A DNA stretch of 64,000 nucleotides from Corynebacterium auris (GTDB taxonomy: Bacteria; Actinomycetota; Actinomycetes; Mycobacteriales; Mycobacteriaceae), in assembly GCF_030408575.1 (NCBI RefSeq), contig NZ_CP047047.1:1909991-1973990 (forward strand), given 5' to 3'. Under the pieces are notes generated by a model. That model ran no database searches and had not been told where the DNA came from. It saw only the letters and a program-made list of their open reading frames with translations. A program made the translations under genes and the position numbers. Within the stretch, counting starts at the first letter, position 1. Each line of letters starts with the position of its first letter. Shown piece by piece: positions 27,833-36,068 of this stretch.

Positions 27833-28111
27833 GGTTTTCGCTGCGGTCGACCGGGGCGTGCGCGGGGTCGGGGTTTGACGCCCCCTGGTCGACCCCAACG
27901 CGAGGTCGGGGTTTGCCACCTGGGGTTTTGCGTGCTGGTTTTCGTTGCGGTCGACTGGGGCGTGCGCGAAGTCGGGGTTTGCGCCCCTCCCTGGTCGACC
28001 GCAACGCAATAAGGGGTCACGCGACCTGGGGATTTACGCCCCGGTTTTCGCTGCGGTCGACCAGCACCCACGCGAAGTCGGGGATTAGCACCCCCTGGTC
28101 GACCCCAACGC
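27833..28111. repeat. Tandem array of three hairpin repeats (about 105-bp period)
   Basis: Three copies of a 69-71-bp unit lie at 27833-27901, 27937-28007 and 28043-28111. Each begins GGTTTTCG[C/T]TGCGGTCGAC and ends CTGGTCGACC[C/G]CAACGC, so its two ends are inverted (GCGGTCGACC against GGTCGACCGC) and the unit can fold back. The 35-bp spacers also resemble each other (ACCTGGGG in both). The array fills most of the 500 bases between ygfZ and the DUF3073 gene. No gene is seen inside. Confidence 0.88.
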
Positions 28112-28328
28112 AGCCGACCGCCACCTGACTAAGCAAGCCCGCACGGCAAGCAGAGCCCGGTACGGAAGATCATGAGGTGGGATGGGCCCTGTCGGCGCAG
28201 GTCAACAGGTGTTGCGGAATTTTTTTGGGCAACAGGCTATTATGTTGGGCAGGACAATTCAGAAACGATTTATAGAGGCCGCCCATTAATGATTGGGCCG
28301 CCTTCAACCACCTCAAGGGGGTCACGCC

Positions 28329-28514
28329 ATGGGCCGCGGACGCGCCAAAGCAAAGCAGACCAAGGTTGCTCGCCAACTCAAGTACCACACTCCGGACATG
28401 GACCTCGAGTCGCTCCAGCGCGAACTCGCAGGGCAGGCACCGTCGAAGGCGTGGGACGACGAAGATAAGGACGACCCCTACGCCGAGTACAACGACTGGA
28501 AGAACGACAACTAG
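28329..28514 (+). CDS. DUF3073 domain-containing protein
   Basis: The 61-residue protein starts MGRGRAKAKQTKVARQLKY, the nearly invariant start of the actinobacterial DUF3073 family, and ends in an acidic, Asp/Tyr-rich tail (PYAEYNDWKNDN). Function is unknown; the basic head suggests RNA or ribosome contact, which is a guess. A TATTAT hexamer at 28238-28243 may be its -10, leaving an unusually long 5' leader of about 80 bases. A strong terminator follows. Confidence 0.92.
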   Translation: MGRGRAKAKQTKVARQLKYHTPDMDLESLQRELAGQAPSKAWDDEDKDDPYAEYNDWKNDN

Positions 28515-28529
28515 TTTGCATCCGCACTC

Positions 28530-28559
28530 AAGCGCCCGGGACCACTCCCGGGCGCTTTT
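28530..28559. terminator. Bidirectional terminator between DUF3073 gene and purM
   Basis: AGCGCCCGGGA-CCAC-TCCCGGGCGCT followed by TTTT on the plus strand, 15 bases past the DUF3073 stop and just before the convergent purM stop. The 11-bp perfect stem could also end purM transcription. Confidence 0.9.
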
Positions 28560-28562
28560 GCG

Positions 28563-29639
28563 CTAGTAGTGGGGGTGCGTGCCCTCGAGGACCGCGCGGG
28601 CGGTCTCGCCGTCCTGGGCGGCGCGGACCTCGCCGAGCACCCAGCTGTCGACGTGGCGGGCAGCGAGGATGGCCAGGGCTCGATCGCGGTCCTCCGGGGC
28701 AACGACGGCGACCATCCCCACGCCCATGTTGAAGGTCTTTTCCATCTCCTCGTCGGGGACCTGCCCGATCGAGCGGATCGTGCGGAAGATCTCGGCCGGG
28801 GTCCAGGAGCCGCGCTGCATCTGGGCGACCTTACCGTCGGGGATGATGCGCTCCATGTTTCCCACCAGGCCGCCGCCGGTGACGTGGCAGAAGGTGCGCA
28901 CGGAGCACTCGCTGGCCAGCTCGAGGCAGTCGAGGGTGTAAATGCGGGTGGGCTCGAGAAGCTCCTCGCCGAGGGTGCGGCCGAGCTCGTCGATGTGGCC
29001 GTCGAGGGGTAGGCCGGCCCGCTCGAGGAGGACGTGGCGGGCCAGGGAGTAGCCGTTGGAGTGCAGGCCCGAGGACGCCATGCCGATGATCACGTCGCCG
29101 TCCCGGACGCGGTCGGGGCCGAGCAGCTCATCCGCCTCGACCACGCCGACGGCGGTGGCGGAGACATCGTAGTCATCCGGGTCCATCACGCCGGGGTGCT
29201 CCGCGGTCTCGCCGCCGAGCAGGGCGCAGCCGGCGCGGACGCAGCCCTCGGCGATGCCGGAGACGATCTCTGCGACCTTCTCCGGCACAACCTTGCCGAT
29301 AGCGATGTAGTCCTGCAGAAACAGTGGCTCGGCGCCGCAGACGACGAGGTCATCGACGCACATGGCCACCAGGTCGATGCCAATCGTGTCGTGCTTGTCC
29401 ATTGCCTGGGCGACGGCGAGTTTGGTGCCCACCCCGTCGGAGCCGGCGGCCAGAAGGGGCTCGCGGTACTTGCCCAGCGCGAATAGGCCGGCGAAGCCGC
29501 CGAGGCCGCCGCGCACCTCGGGTCGGCTGGCACGCTTGGCTAGGGGGGCGAACAGCTCCACGGCCTTGTCGCCGGCCTCGATGGAGACGCCGGCGGCTTC
29601 GTAGGAGACGGGGGTCGTGTCGTCGTTAAGCGTGCTCAT
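28563..29639 (-). CDS. purM: Phosphoribosylformylglycinamidine cyclo-ligase (AIR synthetase)
   Basis: PurM closes the imidazole ring of AIR with ATP, step five of purine synthesis. The 358-residue protein has the ATP-binding SYEAAGVSIEAGD start, DGVGTKL, IDLVAMCVDDLVVCGAEPLFLQDY and LGGETAEHPG motifs of the family. It directly follows purF (3-base gap), so the two are one operon. Confidence 0.97.
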   Translation of the reverse strand: MSTLNDDTTPVSYEAAGVSIEAGDKAVELFAPLAKRASRPEVRGGLGGFAGLFALGKYREPLLAAGSDGVGTKLAVAQAMDKHDTIGIDLVAMCVDDLVVCGAEPLFLQDYIAIGKVVPEKVAEIVSGIAEGCVRAGCALLGGETAEHPGVMDPDDYDVSATAVGVVEADELLGPDRVRDGDVIIGMASSGLHSNGYSLARHVLLERAGLPLDGHIDELGRTLGEELLEPTRIYTLDCLELASECSVRTFCHVTGGGLVGNMERIIPDGKVAQMQRGSWTPAEIFRTIRSIGQVPDEEMEKTFNMGVGMVAVVAPEDRDRALAILAARHVDSWVLGEVRAAQDGETARAVLEGTHPHY

Positions 29640-29642
29640 CTG

Positions 29643-31184
29643 CTAGTTGTCACCTTTCTGGATGCGGCGCACGAGGTCGGCGTTGGGGTTGCCCTCGGGA
29701 AGGCCGAGGGGGTAGCGGCCGGTGAAGCAGGCGGCGCAGAGGTTCTCGGCCGGCTGGCGCGTCGCGGCGATCATGTCCTCCGTGGACACGAAGGCCAGGG
29801 AGTCCGCGCCGATGACGGTGCGGATGGACTCGCTGACCGCGACGTCGTCACCGCCGTTGCCGTTGTTGGCGATGAGTTCGCCTGGGCTGGCGAAGTCGAT
29901 GCCGTAGAAGCAGGGCCACTTCACCGGCGGCGAGGCGATGCGCACGTGCACCTCCGCGGCGCCGGCCTCGCGCAGCATCCTGATGAGCTTGCGCTGGGTA
30001 TTGCCGCGCACGATCGAGTCGTCCACGACGACGAGCTTCTTGCCCTCGATGATCTCGCGCACCGGGTTGAGCTTGAGCCGCAGGCCGAGCTGGCGCAGCG
30101 TGTCCGAGGGCTGGATGAAGGTGCGCCCGACGTAGGCGTTCTTCATCAGGCCCTGCTTGAAGGGGATGCCGGACTCCTCGGCGTACCCGATGGCCGCCGG
30201 CGTGCCGGACTCCGGCACCGGCATGACCAGGTCGGCGTCGACGGGGCGCACGCGCGCGAGGCGTTTGCCGATGTCGATGCGGGAGGCGTGCACCGAGCGG
30301 CCCTCGATGACCGAGTCGGGGCGCGCCACGTAGACGTACTCGAAGACGCAGTGCGCGCGGGGCGTGGAGGCGAAGCGTTCGGTGCGCACGCCCGATTCGT
30401 CGATGGCGATGAGCTCGCCCGGCTCGATGTCGCGCACGAAGGTCGCCCCGACGATATCCAGGGCGCAGGTCTCGGAGGCGACAACCCAACCGCGTTCCAG
30501 GCGGCCGAGCGCCAAGGGGCGCACGCCGTGCGGGTCGCGTGCGGCGTAGAGCGTGTGGCCGTCGGTGACCATGAAGCAGAAGGCGCCCTCGATGCGCGGG
30601 AGGAGGACGCGGGCGGCGTCGAGAAGCGAGGCGTCGTCGCGGATCGCGTCGGCGAGCAGCGCGGAGACCACCGCGGTATCCGAGGAAGATCCCTGCCCCT
30701 CCACGCCCTGGGACGAGATCAGGCGCTTGTCAATCGCTTCTTGCTGCAGCGCCTGGTAGTTGGTCAGGTTGCCGTTGTGCGCGAGAGCTACGTCCGTGCC
30801 GTTCGGGGAGGTGCGGAACATCGGCTGGACGTTGTCCCAGCTGTTGCCGCCCGCCGTGGAGTAGCGGGTGTGGCCGATGGCCACGTCGCCCTGCAGGGCG
30901 TTGAGCACGGACTCGTCGAAGATCTGGGAGACCAGGCCCGTGTCCTTGAACACCACGATGTTGTCGCGGTCCCCCACCGCGATGCCCGCGCCCTCCTGGC
31001 CGCGGTGCTGGAGGGCGAACAGCCCGAAGTAGGAAAGTTTGGCGACTTCCTCGCCCGGCGCCCAGACGCCGAATACGCCGCACTCCTCCCTGGGTTCATC
31101 GCTGGGCTGGCCAGTTGCATCAATTCGCGCGGGGACCGCAGGGTCTGCGGCAGCCCCGGAGTTCACGGTTTGCACGTGCCCCAC
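29643..31184 (-). CDS. purF: Amidophosphoribosyltransferase
   Basis: PurF makes phosphoribosylamine from PRPP and glutamine, the first step of purine synthesis. The 513-residue protein has an N-terminal propeptide and then Cys35 in EECGVFGVWAPG, the glutaminase nucleophile that becomes the N-terminus after processing. GHTRYSTAGG lies in the glutaminase domain, and VVDDSIVRGNTQRKL is the PRPP-binding loop. There are several possible GTG starts (31184, 31175, 31166); I give the longest. It is upstream of purM in an operon. Confidence 0.96.
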   Translation of the reverse strand: MGHVQTVNSGAAADPAVPARIDATGQPSDEPREECGVFGVWAPGEEVAKLSYFGLFALQHRGQEGAGIAVGDRDNIVVFKDTGLVSQIFDESVLNALQGDVAIGHTRYSTAGGNSWDNVQPMFRTSPNGTDVALAHNGNLTNYQALQQEAIDKRLISSQGVEGQGSSSDTAVVSALLADAIRDDASLLDAARVLLPRIEGAFCFMVTDGHTLYAARDPHGVRPLALGRLERGWVVASETCALDIVGATFVRDIEPGELIAIDESGVRTERFASTPRAHCVFEYVYVARPDSVIEGRSVHASRIDIGKRLARVRPVDADLVMPVPESGTPAAIGYAEESGIPFKQGLMKNAYVGRTFIQPSDTLRQLGLRLKLNPVREIIEGKKLVVVDDSIVRGNTQRKLIRMLREAGAAEVHVRIASPPVKWPCFYGIDFASPGELIANNGNGGDDVAVSESIRTVIGADSLAFVSTEDMIAATRQPAENLCAACFTGRYPLGLPEGNPNADLVRRIQKGDN

Positions 31185-31193
31185 TCTAACGGA

Positions 31194-31583
31194 TTACGCT
31201 CCCCCGATGGCAATCACCGGCAGCCCCGCGGCGACCTCCCCGGCGCGCGAGCCGCTCGCCTCAACCCGCCGGGCGGCCAGCGCCTCCTCAAACGTCAGCA
31301 GCCCGGTGGCCAGCTGAAGCCACGTCTGCGGGTCGCACTCCACCACGTTCGGCGGGGTGCCGCGCGTGTGCCGCGGCCCGGCGACGCACTGGACCGCCAC
31401 GAACGGCGGGACGCGCAGCTCGACGGTGGAGCCGGGCAGCTCCTCCGCGAGCTGCCGGGCCGTGCGGCGGCACGCCTCCGCCAGCTGGGCGCGGCTCGGC
31501 GCGGCGGCGGATTCCTCGCGCAGCCACGGCGCGACGGCCTCGACGGCGCGGCGGGTTTCATGGGGGTCGTTCTTCGGTGCCAT
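31194..31583 (-). CDS. Sterol-carrier-family (SCP2-like) small protein
   Basis: The 129-residue cytoplasmic protein matches the actinobacterial 'sterol carrier family protein' group: central VELRVPPFVAVQCV, then PNVVECDPQTWLQLATGLLTFEEALAARRVEASGSRAGEVA, which resembles the C-terminal half of SCP2 lipid-binding domains. No ligand is known. It lies nine bases upstream of the longest purF start on the same strand, so it could lead the purF-purM operon. Confidence 0.82.
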   Translation of the reverse strand: MAPKNDPHETRRAVEAVAPWLREESAAAPSRAQLAEACRRTARQLAEELPGSTVELRVPPFVAVQCVAGPRHTRGTPPNVVECDPQTWLQLATGLLTFEEALAARRVEASGSRAGEVAAGLPVIAIGGA

Positions 31584-31621
31584 GGGCCCATGGTAGGGCG
31601 TTCATACTAGGGTAAGTGGCT

Positions 31622-32626
31622 ATGTCTTCCCCCGCTTCTCCCGCAGCCAAAGACCCCCATGTGACTCTCCGCTTCATGGCTGCCCCCACCGACGTTCTCC
31701 TCGCCGGCGCGCAGGGCGTGTCCGGCGGGCGCGTCCTCGAGTGGATTGATAAGGCCGCCTACGCGTGCGCCGCGCAGTGGTCGGGCACGTACTGCGTCAC
31801 GGCCTACGTGGGCCACATCCACTTCACCCGCCCGATCCCCTCGGGCCACATTGTCGAGGTCCGCGCGCGCATCGCGATGACGGGGCGCTCCTCCATGCAC
31901 ATCGTCACCGAGGTGCTCTCGGCCGACCCGCGCGACGGCGTGCTCACCCGGGCCTGCGACTGCCTGGTCATCTTCGTGGCCAAGGACCCCACCACCGGCA
32001 AGCCGATGCCGGTGGAGAGCTTCGCGCCCAGCACCGAAGAGGAGACGCGCGTGCAGCAGGCCGCCCTGTCGCGCGTTGAGCTGCGCCGCGAGATCGAGGC
32101 GGAGATGCTGCAGCAGACCTACACCGACGAATCGACCGCCCCGCGCGTGATTCACCGCTTTTTGGCCAAGCCGACGGACATCAACTGGGGCGGCAAGGTG
32201 CACGGCGGCACCGCGATGGAGTGGATCGACGAGGCCGGCATCGCGTGCACGATGGAGTGGTCGGGCGAGCGCACCGTCGCGGTGTACGCCGGGGGGATCC
32301 GCTTTTACAAGCCCATCTCCATCGGCGACCTCATCGAGGTGGACGCCCGCATTACGCGTACCGACGCCCGCTCGATGCACGTGGCCGTCCACGTGCGCTC
32401 CGGCGACCCGCGCGGCGGCGAGGACCGGCTGAGCAACGCGATCCACGCCAGCTTCACCTACATCGGCATCGACATCGACGGCCAGCCCCTGCCGGCGCGC
32501 CAGTTCAAGCCGAAGACCACCGAGGACCTGCGGCTGTGGGAGCACACCCAGAAGCTCAAGGACCTGCGGGCGCAATACGCCCCGGTCCCGCTGGTCTCCC
32601 CGAGCCCGGCGCGGCAGCTGCTCTAG
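31622..32626 (+). CDS. Acyl-CoA thioesterase with two hotdog domains
   Basis: The 334-residue protein carries two copies of the acyl-CoA hydrolase hotdog fold, about 15-140 and 170-300. The repeated motifs are TLRFMAAPTDVLLAG/VIHRFLAKPTDINWGG, GGRVLEWIDKAAYACA/GGTAMEWIDEAGIACT and GRSSMHI/DARSMHV. Both Asp residues of the helix are kept. It should hydrolyse acyl-CoA in the cytoplasm; chain length is not predictable. ATG 31622 is preceded closely by TACTAG-like -10 bases, fitting a leaderless mRNA; GTG 31616 is in frame. Confidence 0.9.
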   Translation: MSSPASPAAKDPHVTLRFMAAPTDVLLAGAQGVSGGRVLEWIDKAAYACAAQWSGTYCVTAYVGHIHFTRPIPSGHIVEVRARIAMTGRSSMHIVTEVLSADPRDGVLTRACDCLVIFVAKDPTTGKPMPVESFAPSTEEETRVQQAALSRVELRREIEAEMLQQTYTDESTAPRVIHRFLAKPTDINWGGKVHGGTAMEWIDEAGIACTMEWSGERTVAVYAGGIRFYKPISIGDLIEVDARITRTDARSMHVAVHVRSGDPRGGEDRLSNAIHASFTYIGIDIDGQPLPARQFKPKTTEDLRLWEHTQKLKDLRAQYAPVPLVSPSPARQLL

Positions 32627-32644
32627 CCGGCCCGCGCCCGGCGG

Positions 32645-34930
32645 CTAGACCGCCGCGTTGGGGGCTGTGGCGTGGCCGAACAGACCGGGCAACGTGCCCG
32701 CCCACGCGGCCTCGAGCTCGGCGAGGGCGACAGTCTCGCCGGCGACGCTGATCTCCGGGTGCTCGGTGGTGTTGCCCAGCACGGCCACCGGAATACCCAC
32801 CTCGGCGGCGCGCTCGACCACGCCGTCGACGCGGTCGGCGGTGACGGCCACGAGCACGCGCGAGGCGGACTCGGAGAACAGGGCGGTAAAGGCGTCGTCG
32901 TGCACCGCGGAGACGTCGAGCTCGGCGCCCTTCCCGGAGCCCTGGAGCAGCTCGAACACCGCCTGCGCCAGGCCGCCCTCGGACAGGTCGTGCGCGGCGT
33001 TGATGCCGCCGTGGTCGAGGAAGAACTCGGCGAGGCGTGCTTCGTCGGCAAGCTCCACGTGCGGCGGGCGCCCGCTCAGGCCCGCGCCGGAGATGTCCTG
33101 CCACACGGAGCCGCCGAACTCGTCGCGGGTGGCACCCAGCAGCACCAGCTTGTAGTCCTCCTCGCCGGGGAGGATGCGGTTGCGCACGGTGTCGGTGACG
33201 TCCTCGAGGACCCCGAGGACGCCGACCACCGGGGTCGGCAGGATCGGCGTTTGCCCCGTCTGGTTGTAGAAGGAGACGTTGCCGCCGGAGACCGGGATGC
33301 CCAGCTCGCGGGCGCCGTCGGCCAGCCCGTGCACGGCCTCGCGGAACTGCCACATGACGTCGGGGTTTTCCGGGGAGCCGAAGTTGAGGCAGTTGGTCAC
33401 CGCGACGGGGCGGGCCCCGGTGACCACGACGTTGCGGTAGGCCTCGGCCAGGGCGAGGCGCGCGCCCATGTTCGGGTCGAGGTAGGTGTAGCGCCCGGAG
33501 GCGTCCGCGGACACGGCGACGCCACGGTTGGTCTCCTCGTTGATGCGCAGCACGCCGGCGTTGGCGTGCTTGGCCTGCACGGTGTTGCCGCGCACGTAGC
33601 GGTCGTACTGCTCGGTGATGAAGTCGCGCGAGCACAGCGCCGGGGAGGCCACCATCTTCAGCCAGGTCTGCGCCAAAGAGCCGTGCTTATCGACGTCCCC
33701 GCCAGCCTGCACCTCGTCCTGCCACGCGGGCCGGGCGAAGGGGCGCTGGTAAACGGGGCCCTCGTCGATGGAGGAGGGCGGTGCGTCGAGCACGAGCTCT
33801 CCGCCGTGGTAGACGAGGTAGCGGTCCTTTTCGTCGGTGACCTCGCCGATGACGGCGGCGTTGACGTCCCACTTGGCGCAGATGTCCATGAAGCGCTCGA
33901 CGTTGTCGGGCGTGACCACGGCGCACATGCGCTCCTGGGACTCGGAGGCGAGGATCTCGGCGGCGGACATGTTTTCGGCGCGCAGGGGCACGGCGTCGAG
34001 GTCGACGCGCATCCCGCCGTCGCCGGCCGCCGCGAGCTCGGAGGTCGCGCAGGCAAGGCCGCCGCCGCCGAGGTCTTGGATGCCCACGACCACCCCGGCC
34101 TGGTAGAGCTCGAGGCAGCACTCGATGAGCACCTTCTCGGCGAAGGGGTCGCCGACCTGCACGGCGGGGAGCTTGCGCTCCTCGCCCTCCTCGAAGGTGG
34201 CGGAGCCGAGGACGGAGACGCCGCCGATGCCGTCGAGGCCGGTGCGGGAGCCGAAGAGCACCACCTTGTTGCCCGTGCCGGAGGCGAAGGCGAGCTTCAG
34301 GTCCTCGACCTTCAGGGTGCCCACGCACAGGGCGTTGACCAGCGGGTTGCCCGCGTAGGCGGCGTCGAAGACGGTCTCGCCGCCGATGTTGGGCAGGCCG
34401 AGGGAGTTGCCGTAGCCGCCGATGCCGTGAACGACGCCGGGCAGCACGCGCTTGGTGTCCTCGGCATCCGCCGGGCCGAAGCGGAGCTGGTCCATGACGG
34501 CGATCGGGCGCGCCCCCATGGCCATGATGTCGCGGACGATCCCGCCGACGCCGGTCGCCGCGCCCTGGTAGGGCTCGACGAAGGAGGGGTGGTTGTGGCT
34601 TTCGACGCGGAAGGTCACCGCGTCGCCGCCGCCGATGTCGACCACACCGGCGTTCTCGCCGATGCCGGCGAGGATCTTGGCGGCCATTTCCGACGTCATC
34701 GTCTCGCCGAAGTAGCGCAGGTGCACCTTGGAGGACTTGTAGGAGCAGTGCTCCGACCACATCACGGAGTAGACGGTGAGCTCCGCGTCGGTCGGGCGGC
34801 GCCCGAGGATGTCGCGGATGCGCTGGTACTCGTCGTCTTTCAGGCCGAGCTCGGCGTAAGGCTGGGCCTGATCCGGGGTGGCCTTGGCGTTGTCGACGGT
34901 ATCGTTGCGGACAGTCACGTTGTCAGGCAC
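32645..34930 (-). CDS. purL: Phosphoribosylformylglycinamidine synthase, large subunit
   Basis: PurL is the synthetase subunit of FGAM synthase and works with PurQ (glutaminase) and PurS. The 761-residue protein is of the short Gram-positive type. It has [30 protein letters not shown] with [19 protein letters not shown], and duplicated AIR-synthetase-like halves. I place the start at GTG 34930, ten bases after a GGAG site; GTG 34918 is also possible. It starts five bases after the purQ stop. A very long frame opposite this gene is a shadow of its codon bias. Confidence 0.96.
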   Translation of the reverse strand: MPDNVTVRNDTVDNAKATPDQAQPYAELGLKDDEYQRIRDILGRRPTDAELTVYSVMWSEHCSYKSSKVHLRYFGETMTSEMAAKILAGIGENAGVVDIGGGDAVTFRVESHNHPSFVEPYQGAATGVGGIVRDIMAMGARPIAVMDQLRFGPADAEDTKRVLPGVVHGIGGYGNSLGLPNIGGETVFDAAYAGNPLVNALCVGTLKVEDLKLAFASGTGNKVVLFGSRTGLDGIGGVSVLGSATFEEGEERKLPAVQVGDPFAEKVLIECCLELYQAGVVVGIQDLGGGGLACATSELAAAGDGGMRVDLDAVPLRAENMSAAEILASESQERMCAVVTPDNVERFMDICAKWDVNAAVIGEVTDEKDRYLVYHGGELVLDAPPSSIDEGPVYQRPFARPAWQDEVQAGGDVDKHGSLAQTWLKMVASPALCSRDFITEQYDRYVRGNTVQAKHANAGVLRINEETNRGVAVSADASGRYTYLDPNMGARLALAEAYRNVVVTGARPVAVTNCLNFGSPENPDVMWQFREAVHGLADGARELGIPVSGGNVSFYNQTGQTPILPTPVVGVLGVLEDVTDTVRNRILPGEEDYKLVLLGATRDEFGGSVWQDISGAGLSGRPPHVELADEARLAEFFLDHGGINAAHDLSEGGLAQAVFELLQGSGKGAELDVSAVHDDAFTALFSESASRVLVAVTADRVDGVVERAAEVGIPVAVLGNTTEHPEISVAGETVALAELEAAWAGTLPGLFGHATAPNAAV

Positions 34931-34934
34931 TGCT

Positions 34935-35606
34935 TTAAGCTCCGATCGAAGAGATGGCGGACAGGAACAGGCCCAGCCCGTCGGTGGACGGGCCGGTGAG
35001 AAGCTCGGTGGCGTGCTCGGGGTGGGGCATGAGGCCGACGACCCGGCCGGTCTCATTGGTCACCCCGGCGATGCCGTTGACGGAGCCGTTGAAGTTGTCG
35101 GTGTAGCGGAAGACCACCCGGCCCTCCTTCTCCAGCGCCTCGATCGTCTCCGAGCTGGCCTGGAAGCGCCCCTCGCCGTGCTTGGCGGGCACGAGGATTC
35201 GCTCCCCCTGCTCGAAGCGGCTGGTCCAGGCGGTGGTGGCGTTCGCGACCTCGAGGTAGGTGTCCACGCAGTGAAAGTCCAGGCCCTGGTTGCGCGTCAG
35301 CGCGCCGGGCAGAAGGCCGGCCTCGGTGAGGATCTGGAAGCCGTTGCAGATGCCCAAAACCGGCATGCCGCGCCCGGCGGCCTCGACCACGGCCTTCGTC
35401 ATGGGCGCCTGGGCCGCGATCGCGCCGGAGCGCAGGTAGTCGCCGTAGGAGAAGCCGCCGGGGACGACGACGGCGTCGACGCCGGTCAGGTCCTCGTCGG
35501 CGTGCCACAGTTGCTGCGGCTCGGCGCCGGCGAGGCGGACGGCGCGCAACGCGTCGACGTCGTCAAGCGTGCCGGGGAAGGTGATGACGCCGATCGTCGC
35601 CGTCAT
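34935..35606 (-). CDS. purQ: Phosphoribosylformylglycinamidine synthase, glutaminase subunit
   Basis: The 223-residue class I glutamine amidotransferase provides ammonia to PurL. The nucleophile lies in [20 protein letters not shown], and His/Glu in [11 protein letters not shown] near the C-terminus complete the triad. Its start overlaps the purS stop by four bases, and purL follows. The order purS-purQ-purL is the standard Gram-positive one. Confidence 0.97.
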   Translation of the reverse strand: MTATIGVITFPGTLDDVDALRAVRLAGAEPQQLWHADEDLTGVDAVVVPGGFSYGDYLRSGAIAAQAPMTKAVVEAAGRGMPVLGICNGFQILTEAGLLPGALTRNQGLDFHCVDTYLEVANATTAWTSRFEQGERILVPAKHGEGRFQASSETIEALEKEGRVVFRYTDNFNGSVNGIAGVTNETGRVVGLMPHPEHATELLTGPSTDGLGLFLSAISSIGA

Positions 35607-35845
35607 CGAGTGGCCTCGCGGACGACCTCGAAGTCCTCGATCACGGTGTTGGCCAGCAGGGTGGCCGCCACGCGCTCGAGCTCGGCGTCGGGCACCGAGT
35701 CATCGACCTCGATTTCGAAGCGCTTGCCCTGGCGGACGTCCCCCACTCCGCCGACGCCGATCCGCCCGAGTGCGCGGAGCACGGCCTGGCCCTGGGGGTC
35801 AAGGATCTCCGCCTTCGGCATGACATTTACCACGACACGTGCCAT
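35603..35845 (-). CDS. purS: Phosphoribosylformylglycinamidine synthase subunit PurS
   Basis: The 80-residue protein starts [19 protein letters not shown] and contains [11 protein letters not shown], as in PurS dimers that bridge PurL and PurQ. It leads the purSQL operon, overlapping purQ by four bases. Confidence 0.96.
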   Translation of the reverse strand: MARVVVNVMPKAEILDPQGQAVLRALGRIGVGGVGDVRQGKRFEIEVDDSVPDAELERVAATLLANTVIEDFEVVREATR

Positions 35846-35885
35846 GAAGGTTCCTTCTCTGCTTGGACGTCAAAAGACAGGGCTG

Positions 35886-35891
35886 ATTATA
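35886..35891 (-). promoter_or_regulatory. Putative -10 element of the purSQL promoter
   Basis: On the minus strand a consensus TATAAT (within CTATATAATC) lies about 40 bases before the purS ATG. No clear -35 or operator is visible beside it. The rest of 35846-36068 separates purS from the divergent nuclease gene. Confidence 0.55.
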
Positions 35892-36068
35892 TAGGACAGC
35901 GTTGCCCGCCCCTACCGCGCCGATGGGGGCAGCCAGGCGATGAACCCCGTGTGAATTCTCTCCCCTGTCGCCCTACGTGCCGGGCGTATGTCGGACCACT
36001 CCCGTAGCGTTGGGCTGGGCTCACACGCCCGCTTTCCCGTCATTGTTTTTTAAGTGAAGGACGCCCCC

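Noticed and set aside
27833..28111. CRISPR array
   Set aside because: Repeats are about 70 bp with similar rather than unique 35-bp spacers, only three units, and there are no cas genes nearby.
29946..31610. Long plus-strand frame opposite purF
   Set aside because: Antisense shadow; purF motifs are unequivocal on the minus strand.
32672..34999. A 775-codon open frame on the plus strand opposite purL
   Set aside because: It mirrors purL exactly, has Gly/Val/Ala/His-biased composition typical of the antisense of GC-rich genes, and shows no family sequence.
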